From positions 97,970-161,969 of the forward strand of contig NZ_JAKRRY010000007.1 in assembly GCF_026191675.1 (NCBI RefSeq): 64,000 nt of DNA, given 5' to 3'. This document shows, in pieces, positions 10,108 through 18,367 of the stretch. Position 1 is the stretch's first letter, and every line of letters begins with the position of its first letter. The stretch comes from Vibrio qingdaonensis. GTDB lineage: Bacteria; Pseudomonadota; Gammaproteobacteria; Enterobacterales; Vibrionaceae. The translations under genes and the position numbers were made by a program. A model generated the notes under the pieces. It was not told where the DNA came from, did not search any database, and was given only the letters and a program-made list of their open reading frames with translations.

Positions 10108-10183
10108 TATTCAATTCCTTGTTGTTGCCACGGCTTGTTTTATCCCGATAGGGCTAAGCATGACGGTACTAAGCGCTACTGGC

Positions 10184-11668
10184 CTAAGGTTGGAGACGTA
10201 TCCACGTCGTTTTGGTTTCAGTAAACTTCTCAATGGCGTGGATCGATTTATCTCGTCCGTTTCCGCTCATTTTAAATCCACCGAATGGGACGGTCATATC
10301 GCCCTCGTTGTAGTTGTTCACCCATACAGAGCCTGCTTCTAGCTGCTTAGCAACACGGTGAACTCGATTTAGGTTATCACTCCAAAGTGCGGCACCCAGT
10401 CCGTATTTAGAGTCATTGGCAATTTGAATGGCTTCTTGCTCAGTTTTGAATGAAATCACACACAGTACTGGACCAAATATCTCTTCCTGTGCCACGCGCA
10501 TTTTGTTATCAACTTGGTCGATAATGATTGGCTCCACAAAAGCACCAACACCTTCTACATCACCACCGCAACGCACAACAGCCCCTTCGTCTTGAGCCAG
10601 TGTTACGTAACCTAACACCTTTTCTTTGTGCTCACGATCGATCAGCGCGCCCATAGACGAAGACGGATCCATGGGATCTTTTGGCATAAAGCGTTGCGCT
10701 GCCGACATCACTTTATCAATAAATATCTCTTTAATGCTTTCATGGACTAGCAACCGAGTGGCTGCAACACACACTTCACCTTGGTTATAGAAACATCCCG
10801 CTGCCGTTTCTGCCGCCGCTTTGTCAAGGTCTTGATAATCTTCAAATACAATATTGGCGTTTTTGCCGCCCGCTTCTGCCCACACTCGCTTGAGGTTGGT
10901 TTCACCAGAGCTGATCATCAAATGCCCAGCAACACGAGTCGAGCCTGTAAAGGCAATACAATCAACATCATCATGTCTTGCTAGTGCTTCACCGGCTTCA
11001 TGACCAAACCCGGTGACCACTTGGAATACGCCACTTGGGATCCCTGCTTCGTTGGCCAATTTCCCAAGGAAAATTGCACTCAGCGAAGACTTTTCGGAAG
11101 GCTTAAGAATGACACTGTTGCCTGCTGCTAACGCCGGACCGAGTTTCCAGCTTCCGAGCCAAAGTGGGAAGTTCCATGGCACGACCGCCGCCACGACACC
11201 AATGGCTTGATGGGAAACAAACGCATGGACATTTTTTTCAGTTGGAGCGACCTCACCGTACACTTTATCAATCGCTTCTGCGTACCAACGAATGGACTGG
11301 GCGGAGCCTGGAATGTCCGTCGACACACTGTGTGATATCGGCTTACCCGTATCCAGTGTCTCTAACATGGCTAACTCTTCTGTATTGGCATCAATGAGCG
11401 CGGCAAATCTCATTAGTACCGCTTTACGATGTGAAGGGGCACTCTGGCTCCATTCACCTTCGATAAACGCTTGCCTCGCGTACTTAACCGCAAGATCCAC
11501 ATCGCCAGATTGACAGCGAGGAATAGTCGCTATAATTTCATCTGTCGCTGGATTGACGACCTCTAGCGTTTCACCTTGTATTGCATCACGATACTCTCCA
11601 TTTAAGAAAGCTCGCTGCTCTATCGCTAATGCGTCTTTAAATTCAATCCATTGCTCTTGCGTTTTCAT
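10184..11668 (-). CDS. puuC: Gamma-glutamyl-gamma-aminobutyraldehyde dehydrogenase PuuC
   Basis: NAD(P)-dependent aldehyde dehydrogenase oxidising gamma-glutamyl-gamma-aminobutyraldehyde to gamma-glutamyl-GABA. It has 494 aa, with VVPWNFPLWLGSWKLGPALA, the catalytic glutamate in WAEAGGKNANIVF and the cysteine in NQGEVCVAATR (about residue 300). It lies between puuR and puuB in the same orientation. Broad aldehyde specificity is common in this family, so it may also accept betaine aldehyde or aminoaldehydes. Confidence 0.92.
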   Translation of the reverse strand: MKTQEQWIEFKDALAIEQRAFLNGEYRDAIQGETLEVVNPATDEIIATIPRCQSGDVDLAVKYARQAFIEGEWSQSAPSHRKAVLMRFAALIDANTEELAMLETLDTGKPISHSVSTDIPGSAQSIRWYAEAIDKVYGEVAPTEKNVHAFVSHQAIGVVAAVVPWNFPLWLGSWKLGPALAAGNSVILKPSEKSSLSAIFLGKLANEAGIPSGVFQVVTGFGHEAGEALARHDDVDCIAFTGSTRVAGHLMISSGETNLKRVWAEAGGKNANIVFEDYQDLDKAAAETAAGCFYNQGEVCVAATRLLVHESIKEIFIDKVMSAAQRFMPKDPMDPSSSMGALIDREHKEKVLGYVTLAQDEGAVVRCGGDVEGVGAFVEPIIIDQVDNKMRVAQEEIFGPVLCVISFKTEQEAIQIANDSKYGLGAALWSDNLNRVHRVAKQLEAGSVWVNNYNEGDMTVPFGGFKMSGNGRDKSIHAIEKFTETKTTWIRLQP

Positions 11669-11694
11669 ACGCGCTCCTTGCTTACCTCAAGGCG

Positions 11695-12252
11695 CTAGAA
11701 TGCTTTAGGCGTGTGGGCACTAATCATTCTGCATGCCTTATCGGAGTGGTTAGTAAATTTGTGAGGAATCGTGGTATCAATAACGTAAGACTCACCCGCT
11801 TTAATCAGATAAGTTTCGCCATCGTATTCCAGCTCAACTTCACCGTCTAAGACGGTGCCGACTTCCTCACCTTCATGTTTAATATTGGCCGAACCTGTTG
11901 TGCTATGTGGTGCATACTCTTCAATCAGGAATCCAATTTCTTGTTTATTACTGCCATTGCTGACTAACTTCATTGAAACTAACTTGCTGCCAATTTCAAT
12001 CAATTCATCACTCTTCACCAGCACTTTTACTTTTTTGTCACTCTGCTGCTCTAATGTAAAAAACTCAGAAAGTGACAATGAAAATTCGTTCACTATTTTT
12101 TGCAACGAACTCACCGATGGACTGACTTTGCCATTCTCGATAGAAGAAATCGCACTGTGCGTTATACCTGCTCTTTCTGCCAATTCTCGTTGTGACCATC
12201 CACGCTCTTTTCTTAGGTGCGCAATATTTTTACCAATTTGCTGGTTGTCCAT
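11695..12252 (-). CDS. puuR: Putrescine operon regulator PuuR (XRE HTH plus cupin)
   Basis: Cytoplasmic transcription factor of 185 aa with an N-terminal XRE-type helix-turn-helix (residues 5-60, RGWSQRELAERAGITHSAIS) and a C-terminal cupin domain (about 110-180, including YAPHSTTGSANIKHEGEEVG). In E. coli PuuR represses puu genes and is released by putrescine. It is embedded in the operon between puuD and puuC, 15 bp from puuD, so it probably controls its own operon and divergent puuA from the 13051-13358 region. Confidence 0.92.
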   Translation of the reverse strand: MDNQQIGKNIAHLRKERGWSQRELAERAGITHSAISSIENGKVSPSVSSLQKIVNEFSLSLSEFFTLEQQSDKKVKVLVKSDELIEIGSKLVSMKLVSNGSNKQEIGFLIEEYAPHSTTGSANIKHEGEEVGTVLDGEVELEYDGETYLIKAGESYVIDTTIPHKFTNHSDKACRMISAHTPKAF

Positions 12253-12267
12253 TATTCAGTCCTTAAA

Positions 12268-13014
12268 TCAATCTGAAGCGGACATAATAAATTCTTTAAA
12301 TAAAATTTGTGAGAAATGATTGGTTTTTGCTTGCCATTCTGGGTGCCACTGCACGCCTACGAAGTATTTCTGCCCAGGTAAACTAAATGCTTCGACGAGA
12401 CCATCTGGTGCTTTCGCCTCGACTCTTAGCGCGCTTGCCAGCCTTTTTACACCTTGGTTGTGCAATGTATTTACTTCAAATGAGGACGTATCTTGCCATT
12501 GTTCTTGCTGCAACCATTTTGAAATAACGCCACCAGCCTCAACCAACACAGGATGAGCAGGAGCATACTTTTCATCAAATGCTTCAACGGGGTTTTCACG
12601 GTGATCGTTGTAGCCAGACTCATGCACCGCAGGATCAAGCGAGCCTCCCAACGCAACATTCATTTCTTGGAAACCACGACAAATCCCTAAACACGGTATG
12701 TTTTTATCAATGGCGTGACGTATCAACATAATCGCTAACTCATCTCGGTCTTCATCTTTTTTTGCTTCTTCATGTGTCCCGTTATAGCGGTGAGGCGCAA
12801 CATTAGAGTGACTGCCAGGAAACACCAATCCATCGCAGATACTGAGTACCTGATCAAGTTCAGAGGCTTCAATAGAAGAAGGAAGAATAAGAGGCGTTCC
12901 TCCAAAGTCTTTGATTGCCTGAAGATAAAACTCATTCAGCGCTTGTATCTGGTAACCAGCAAGTGACTTCCTGCAACTTACGAGTCCGATTATTGGTTTT
13001 CTTACTTCAGACAT
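12268..13014 (-). CDS. puuD: Gamma-glutamyl-GABA hydrolase PuuD (class I glutamine amidotransferase-like)
   Basis: Hydrolyses gamma-glutamyl-GABA to GABA and glutamate, the last step of the gamma-glutamylated putrescine pathway. With the start at 13014 (MSEVRKPIIGLVSCRKS) it has 248 aa, with the nucleophile cysteine in CLGICRGFQEMN (residue 112) and catalytic histidine in GVQWHPEW (residue 224). A GGATG stretch upstream of 13014 can act as ribosome-binding site; starts at 13026 and 13050 are possible. It is first in the minus-strand operon and divergent from puuA. Not to be confused with the urate oxidase also named PuuD at 44245. Confidence 0.93.
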   Translation of the reverse strand: MSEVRKPIIGLVSCRKSLAGYQIQALNEFYLQAIKDFGGTPLILPSSIEASELDQVLSICDGLVFPGSHSNVAPHRYNGTHEEAKKDEDRDELAIMLIRHAIDKNIPCLGICRGFQEMNVALGGSLDPAVHESGYNDHRENPVEAFDEKYAPAHPVLVEAGGVISKWLQQEQWQDTSSFEVNTLHNQGVKRLASALRVEAKAPDGLVEAFSLPGQKYFVGVQWHPEWQAKTNHFSQILFKEFIMSASD

Positions 13015-13080
13015 TGTCACATCCATGTTCGATTTATTTAACAAAAACACTACAAGCGATGTGCGAAATTATCAACACCC

Positions 13081-13275
13081 TCGTTCGAAATAGATGCCAA
13101 AATGTGATTGCCATCCCTATTTTGGTTAAAAAAAACACTAATTTCGTTCGAAATATTGAGCAAAAGGCGATCAACTGTTACAAATTAGTTAACAAAATAC
13201 AAATGCAAAACAAACTGAATTTATCCAATATCAAATAAAATCAAATGGTTAAATTGATATTTGGTCATTAACCAT
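13081..13275. promoter_or_regulatory. Divergent puuD/puuA control region with candidate PuuR sites
   Basis: The 308-bp divergent region holds two identical 12-bp copies of TCGTTCGAAATA (13081-13092 and 13144-13155) and an inverted repeat ATGGTTAA/TTAACCAT (13245-13252 and 13268-13275). Such repeated elements between divergent operons carrying their own repressor are candidate PuuR operators. The motif differs from the E. coli PuuR site as I remember it, so the assignment is inference. Confidence 0.45.
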
Positions 13276-13358
13276 ATTTTAAGCATGGTTTTTGTAGTGA
13301 AGTTGTTAAATCAAGCCTCAGTATCACTGATTACACGTGGCTATCAGGAGTAGTAAAG

Positions 13359-14702
13359 ATGGAAGCATATCTACAGGAAGTTAAAAATTTTCGCCAAAAG
13401 TGGCCTGAAATTGAGTACGTTGACCTTATATTTACCGACCTAAACGGAACCCCAAGAGGTAAACGAATTCCAGTTAATGCACTGGAGAAGCTCGCTAAAG
13501 GCGTCGCACTTCCTCTTTCAACTATCACATTGGATACAAAAGGTGCCGTGGTTGAATCGGCTGGGTTGGGCGAAGACCTTGGTGAACCCGACAATCTATG
13601 CTTTCCCGTTCTAGGAAGCCTATTACCGACGGCAAAAGAGCAAACCGGGCAAATTTTGCTCAGCATGATGGAAGATGACGGCAAAACTCCCCACCACCTT
13701 TTCATCCGCAATATTATCGAGCGTATGTTGAATCAGCTTCACAGCAACAATCAATTTCCAGTCGTGGCACTTGAACTTGAATTTTACCTTATCGACAAGG
13801 TGCGCGGTGAAAACGGTGAGTTGCAGACCGCCATTAATCCAACTAAAAACCGTCGCGAACGCGATACCGAAGTGTACGACGTCGATGGGCTTGATGATTA
13901 TGCTGATTTCCTTTCAGATTTAAACAATGCCGCAGCGCAACAAGGATTGAACACCGCTGGGGCACTGTCTGAATCGGCTCCGGGGCAATTTGAAATTAAC
14001 TTCAACCACTCCCAAGATGTAATGCGTGTTTGCGATGAAATCATCTTTTCAAAACGCCTAATCAAACAAATTGCTCATAAACACGGCTTTGATGCCACGT
14101 TCATGGCTAAACCATTCCTTGAAGAAGCGGGCAATGGCCAACACATGCACATCAGTCTGGTTGACGATAAAGGTAATAACCTGTTTTCTCAGCCAGATGA
14201 CTCTGCCAGCCCGCTTTTTTATCAGACTCTTACCGCTATGTTGTCTCATATTTCTGACTCGATGGCACTGCTGTGTCCTAACGTCAACTCATACCGTCGC
14301 TTTGTCCCAGGTGCTTATGTACCAACCAAAGCCGATTGGGGTGAGAACCACCGAGGCGTTGCACTGCGTATTCCAATCAGTGATGGAAAAAACCGACGTA
14401 TAGAACACCGCATTGCTGGCGCTGACGTTAACCCTTACATCCTCGCTGCCGTTGTACTCTCAGCAGTACTAGCGAGTAATAACTATAACCAAGATCAATG
14501 TCCTCCTGCTCTGAGCGATACTGCTATCGACTTGCCTACGCGCATGTCCGATGCCCTAACTCAACTCGAAAACAGTGAATTAGGTGAGTATTTTTCTAAG
14601 GACTTCATCGATCTCTATCTTGCTTGCAAACAAAGTGAACTCATCGAATTTGAGCGCATCATCACGCCGCTAGAAATCGACTGGATGTTACACTCGGCAT
14701 AA
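13359..14702 (+). CDS. puuA: Gamma-glutamylputrescine synthetase PuuA (glutamine synthetase family)
   Basis: Ligates glutamate to putrescine using ATP, the first committed step of the puu pathway. It has 447 aa in the glutamine synthetase fold: N-terminal beta-grasp (VDLIFTDLNGTPRGKRIP) and catalytic domain with ALELEFYLID, GQFEINF and FMAKPFLEEAGNGQHMHIS. An AGGAG ribosome-binding site precedes the start. It is divergent from the rest of the pathway and followed 18 bp later by an NhaC-type transporter. Context makes gamma-glutamylputrescine synthesis much more likely than ordinary glutamine synthesis. Confidence 0.94.
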   Translation: MEAYLQEVKNFRQKWPEIEYVDLIFTDLNGTPRGKRIPVNALEKLAKGVALPLSTITLDTKGAVVESAGLGEDLGEPDNLCFPVLGSLLPTAKEQTGQILLSMMEDDGKTPHHLFIRNIIERMLNQLHSNNQFPVVALELEFYLIDKVRGENGELQTAINPTKNRRERDTEVYDVDGLDDYADFLSDLNNAAAQQGLNTAGALSESAPGQFEINFNHSQDVMRVCDEIIFSKRLIKQIAHKHGFDATFMAKPFLEEAGNGQHMHISLVDDKGNNLFSQPDDSASPLFYQTLTAMLSHISDSMALLCPNVNSYRRFVPGAYVPTKADWGENHRGVALRIPISDGKNRRIEHRIAGADVNPYILAAVVLSAVLASNNYNQDQCPPALSDTAIDLPTRMSDALTQLENSELGEYFSKDFIDLYLACKQSELIEFERIITPLEIDWMLHSA

Positions 14703-14720
14703 CAGAAGGAAATTGTTTTT

Positions 14721-16196
14721 ATGACTACCCAAACCAAGGCGCTGGATGCGCCGTTTAAGCTCAGCAGTAAACACGTGGCGGTAAGCCTTAGTATCGTGTT
14801 CCTATTCATTACTTTTACCACCATTGGACTGAATCACGTTCCAGGAGAAAGTTATGGATGGATGAGTTTATTACCGACAAGTTTAGTTTTGGTCTTCGCC
14901 TTAACGACACACCGCACCGTAGAAGCACTATTTAGTGGCACTATTGCAGGTGTCTTGCTCATTAATCCTACTGAAGCTGTTGAGCAAATCGTTGGCATCT
15001 CTATGGATGTCATGATGAATGAAACCATTGCTTGGATCATTTTGGTCTGTGGCCTAATGGGCGGATTAATTGCAGTGCTAGAAAAAGGCGGCAGTATCCT
15101 TAGCTTCAGCGACATGCTAGTGAATAAAGTTAAAAGCCGTAATCAATCACTTTTGATGACCTTTTTCCTCGGTATTTTAATTTTTATTGATGACTACCTT
15201 AATGCCATTGCCATCTCATCATCGATGAAAAAAATCACCGATGGCTATCAGGTTTCTCGTGAGAAGCTTGCCTATATGGTGGACTCCACGGCTGCCCCCA
15301 TCTGTATCTTAGTCCCTATCTCCACATGGGCAATCTTCTTTAGTTCACTGCTTGAAGCCAATGGCGTCGCAGAACCAGGACAAGGTATTGCCGCCTACAT
15401 CGAAGCCATTCCTTATATGGCTTACGGTTGGGTAACATTGATCATTGTATTCTTAGTCGCGATGGGAAAAATGCCTGATTTAGGCGCAATGAAAGCAGCA
15501 GAAGCCCGTGCTAAATCGGGTCAAGTAAAACCCGATGGCGCGACCGATATCGACTTTGGTGCCGACATCAAAGCCCACTCAAATCCAACCATGGGACTGA
15601 TTAACTTCCTATTACCTATGGTAGTTTTAGTGGGTGCAAGTTGGTACTTTGGGATTGACCTGCTTGCTGGGGTATTTGTTGCCATTATCTTTACTATCTG
15701 TTTTTACGGCATCCAAAAACTCGTGACGATGAATGAGCTATTCGATGCGGTTTACGATGGCATTAAAGTCATGCTATTGCCACTTGCAACCGTTATTGGC
15801 GGTTTCATGTTAAAGAATGTCAATGATTCACTTGGCCTAACTCAGTTTGTTATTGATACCGCGAGCCCTTATTTGTCTCCGCAATACTTTCCAGCTCTTA
15901 TCTTCTTGATTACGGGTGGACTTGTCTTTGCATCAGCATCATCGTGGGGCACATTCGCAGTCGCGATGCCAATCATTTTGCCTCTAGCAAATCAAATTGG
16001 TGTGCCATTGCACTTGACCATTGCAGCGATGCTATCCGCTTCTGCGGCAGGTAGTCATTCTTGTTTCTTTAGTGACTCTACCGTACTGTCAGCTCAGGGC
16101 TCAGGCTGTACATCCATGCAGCACGCAACCACTCAGTTCCCATATGCTCTGATTGGTATTATCGCGACCACTCTATTCTTTATCGTTGTTGCCTAA
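14721..16196 (+). CDS. NhaC-family transporter, candidate putrescine/polyamine carrier
   Basis: Multi-pass inner-membrane protein of 491 aa with about 12 hydrophobic segments, belonging to the NhaC/YfkN-type ion antiporter superfamily (FIDDYLNAIAISSSMKKITD, SASSWGTFAVAMPIILPLA, SASAAGSHSCFFSDSTVLSA). NhaC proteins are usually called Na+/H+ antiporters. Here it is the second gene of a puuA transcript, no puuP importer is present, and a terminator follows, so I infer that it moves putrescine or a related amine. The family call is secure; the substrate is not. Confidence 0.85.
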   Translation: MTTQTKALDAPFKLSSKHVAVSLSIVFLFITFTTIGLNHVPGESYGWMSLLPTSLVLVFALTTHRTVEALFSGTIAGVLLINPTEAVEQIVGISMDVMMNETIAWIILVCGLMGGLIAVLEKGGSILSFSDMLVNKVKSRNQSLLMTFFLGILIFIDDYLNAIAISSSMKKITDGYQVSREKLAYMVDSTAAPICILVPISTWAIFFSSLLEANGVAEPGQGIAAYIEAIPYMAYGWVTLIIVFLVAMGKMPDLGAMKAAEARAKSGQVKPDGATDIDFGADIKAHSNPTMGLINFLLPMVVLVGASWYFGIDLLAGVFVAIIFTICFYGIQKLVTMNELFDAVYDGIKVMLLPLATVIGGFMLKNVNDSLGLTQFVIDTASPYLSPQYFPALIFLITGGLVFASASSWGTFAVAMPIILPLANQIGVPLHLTIAAMLSASAAGSHSCFFSDSTVLSAQGSGCTSMQHATTQFPYALIGIIATTLFFIVVA

Positions 16197-16226
16197 GTTA
16201 AGAGATAGCCAACAAGGATAAAACTC

Positions 16227-16261
16227 AAAAGGGATGCCACTCAGCCGGCATCCCTTTTTTT
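16227..16261 (+). terminator. Intrinsic terminator after puuA-transporter
   Basis: Stem GGGATGCC/GGCATCCC (16231-16238 and 16247-16254) extended by an A-tract pairing with the following run of seven T. It ends the plus-strand puuA transcript. Confidence 0.92.
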
Positions 16262-16270
16262 ATCCCTACC

Positions 16271-16321
16271 CATCAACGATTGTTATTCATCAACAATTGT
16301 TACCTGTCAACGATTGTTACC
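16271..16321. repeat. Three tandem copies of a 17-bp repeat
   Basis: Units at 16271-16287, 16288-16304 and 16305-16321 share the core TCAACGATTGTTA (the second has AACAATTGTT, a perfect palindrome). They lie just past the terminator and before the convergent GNAT gene. No function is evident. Confidence 0.8.
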
Positions 16322-16343
16322 CATCGATGAATCAAGCCAATCA

Positions 16344-16580
16344 CTAGGAGAGTGCTTTCGCCACATACCAACAATCGGCTTCTATCTCATATCCTTGTGA
16401 CTTTGCCCAATTTAGCCCTTCGGCCACCAATTGTTTCGCGACACCTTGACCACGGAAAACATCAGGAACAAAAGTATGAGTAAAATTAACGCTATTGCCA
16501 TTCAATTTATAATCCAACACTCCCTCTTGTCCGTCTTTACTGTACACAAAGCGCTTTCTTTCGATTTGATGTTCAATCAT
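16344..16580 (-). CDS. Small GNAT-type acetyltransferase (YjdJ/Acetyltransf_CG type)
   Basis: A 78-aa protein with the acetyl-CoA-binding signature VFRGQGVAKQLVAEGLNWAK and the compact layout of the small GNAT family with minimal N-terminus. The substrate is unknown. Its ATG overlaps the stop of the preceding HD-domain gene by 4 nt, so the two are translationally coupled. It is the last gene of a three-gene minus-strand set (phzF-like, HD, GNAT). Confidence 0.85.
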   Translation of the reverse strand: MIEHQIERKRFVYSKDGQEGVLDYKLNGNSVNFTHTFVPDVFRGQGVAKQLVAEGLNWAKSQGYEIEADCWYVAKALS

Positions 16581-17209
16581 GATATCTCTCGTTCTAACTG
16601 CGTTAAATAAGACTGCATAAACTTCATTCTCATCATCGCCTCACTCCGACCTGCCTCTGTCCGCATCGTTTTGGCGATTGAAAATAACTTGGTATAAAAG
16701 TGGTCGATTGTAAATTGGCTATCATCTGGCGACCTTTCTGCACAAAACGGATCATTCGCTGAGTATAATGTTCGCCCTAAGCTTGCCGAAACTTGAATGC
16801 AGCGTGTCACACCAACGGCGCCCAGAGCATCTAACCTGTCAGCATCTTGAACCACTCGTGCTTCTAAAGACGTCGGTTCAATATTAGCCGAGTAACTATG
16901 GGCCACAATCGCATGATGAATAGCACTGATATGGTGACCTGGATAGCCAATTGTCGACAAAAAATCGCTGGCTTTATTGGCGGCTATGAATGAACTTTGC
17001 TTTCTCTCAGGATGATCTTTGGGGTAAGTAAAACAGTCATGTAAAAACGCGGCTGGCAGTACAATGTCCAAATTAGCTCCCTCAGCCACCGCAAGTTGCG
17101 TCGCGGTGTTCACCACGCGCAGAACATGGTTTAAATCATGCGCAGGGTCTGTGGTCATTTCTTGCTGTATAAACTCAACTAGCTTTGGTCGCCATATTTT
17201 CTCAAACAC
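16577..17209 (-). CDS. HD-domain phosphohydrolase (YedJ-like)
   Basis: A 210-aa cytoplasmic metal-dependent phosphohydrolase. Metal ligands are visible: HDLNHVLRV (first histidine), FLHDCFTYP (the HD pair), HAIVAHSY and QDADRLDALGAVG, the last being typical of YedJ-type proteins. The physiological substrate is not established; a nucleotide or phosphorylated metabolite is expected from the family. It overlaps the PhzF-like gene by 8 bp and the GNAT gene by 4 bp. Confidence 0.87.
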   Translation of the reverse strand: MFEKIWRPKLVEFIQQEMTTDPAHDLNHVLRVVNTATQLAVAEGANLDIVLPAAFLHDCFTYPKDHPERKQSSFIAANKASDFLSTIGYPGHHISAIHHAIVAHSYSANIEPTSLEARVVQDADRLDALGAVGVTRCIQVSASLGRTLYSANDPFCAERSPDDSQFTIDHFYTKLFSIAKTMRTEAGRSEAMMRMKFMQSYLTQLEREIS

Positions 17210-17999
17210 TAATGGTTCCCCTGATTAAAGTTACGGCTTGTCCCGTTAATTCTATGCGATCTTCTTTCAACATCATGCCGACATAGCCACCGCGCTCTGA
17301 CGCCTGATAGCCAATCAACGAACACTTGTTAAGTTGCTCTGCCCAATAAGGCGCAAGCGCGCAATAAGCTGAACCGGTAACAGGATCTTCATCCACACCA
17401 ATCCAAGGAGCAAAGTAGCGGGCAATAAAGTCAATATCAGGGCGACTAGACTGCGCGGTCACGACCATCGCTCGTCCATCACACGCCAATAATTCATGAA
17501 AATTTGGGGTCAGTTGACGTAGCGTTTCTTCGTGTTTTAATACAACAAAATCTTTGCCCCCTTCAAACTCCCCCCAATACGCTACATCGTCTTCTTTAAG
17601 ACCTAATGCTTCGTATTTTTTGGGGTTTGGTCGATCGCAATTTTCTGCCCGATACAAGGGAAAGTCGAGCGAAATACGCTCCCCACTCTTTTGAGCATGT
17701 AATTCCCCAGATAACGTTTGAAAAGAGCCTTTTCCATCCACTAACAACCCGAGTTCATCCATCACGTTTACCGTGGCCAAGGTTCCATGTCCGCACAGTG
17801 CAACTTCAACCTGCGGCGTAAACCAACGCAAGCGCCTATCTGCGAGAGATAGAAAAGCAGTTTCCGATATTGCCATTTCTTTGGCAATCGACAGCATTAG
17901 AGAAGCAGGCAGCGGGTCTTGAGTGATGCACACACCAGCTGGGTTTCCCTTAAAAGGCTCGCTAGTAAACGCATTAACCTGGTAGATATCTAACTGCAT
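17202..17999 (-). CDS. PhzF-family isomerase/epimerase
   Basis: A 265-aa protein of the PhzF/DapF-like fold. It begins MQLDIYQVNAFTSEPFKGNP, has the catalytic glutamate in AISETAFLS, the glycine-rich CGHGTLATVNV, and GVDEDPVTGSAYCALAPYW, all hallmarks of the family. PhzF itself acts in phenazine synthesis, but no other phenazine genes are present, so this is one of the widespread homologues with unknown substrate. It is the first gene of the phzF-HD-GNAT set. Confidence 0.9.
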   Translation of the reverse strand: MQLDIYQVNAFTSEPFKGNPAGVCITQDPLPASLMLSIAKEMAISETAFLSLADRRLRWFTPQVEVALCGHGTLATVNVMDELGLLVDGKGSFQTLSGELHAQKSGERISLDFPLYRAENCDRPNPKKYEALGLKEDDVAYWGEFEGGKDFVVLKHEETLRQLTPNFHELLACDGRAMVVTAQSSRPDIDFIARYFAPWIGVDEDPVTGSAYCALAPYWAEQLNKCSLIGYQASERGGYVGMMLKEDRIELTGQAVTLIRGTISV

Positions 18000-18145
18000 A
18001 ACGACTCCTTAGTGACTGCTATTAGTTATAGGATAGATAATAATAGCTCGAGAGGGGAGAAATTATTTTGAATCATGATCTTACTTCATCTGCTGGCGTA
18101 TCAAATTGACAACGCCAACAACAAAGTACATTCGAAGGAAAATAC

Positions 18146-18298
18146 ATGCATAAGAAATGTCACCTTCCCAGTAAGATATGCGCCTACTGCCAAAAACCTT
18201 TTGTTTGGCGCAAACGGTGGCGACTCAATTGGCAGCATGTTAAATATTGCTCACGACGCTGCGCGTCTGCCAACCCCGCTTCCATAAGTCAAAACTAG
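18146..18298 (+). CDS. DUF2256 small zinc-ribbon-like protein
   Basis: A 50-aa gene found by reading the gap between PhzF and the photolyase. It begins MHKKCHLPSKICAYCQKPF, continues with WRKRWRLNW, and ends with YCSRRCA. An AAGGA ribosome-binding site lies upstream. Cysteines at 5, 12, 15, 35 and 39 form CxxC and CxxxC pairs as in DUF2256 proteins, probably metal-binding. DUF2256 genes often neighbour photolyase/cryptochrome genes; here it converges on the photolyase pair. A longer plus-strand frame at 18075-18287 overlaps it but resembles nothing. Confidence 0.88.
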   Translation: MHKKCHLPSKICAYCQKPFVWRKRWRLNWQHVKYCSRRCASANPASISQN

Positions 18299-18367
18299 CG
18301 TCGGAACAGGTGCTCTAACCAGGCGCTACGCTTTATATGTGATAGGCACTGAAACGAATAAAATGAA

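Noticed and set aside
18075..18287. 70-aa plus-strand frame overlapping the DUF2256 gene
   Set aside because: No ribosome-binding site or recognisable sequence; the DUF2256 frame in the same place has both.
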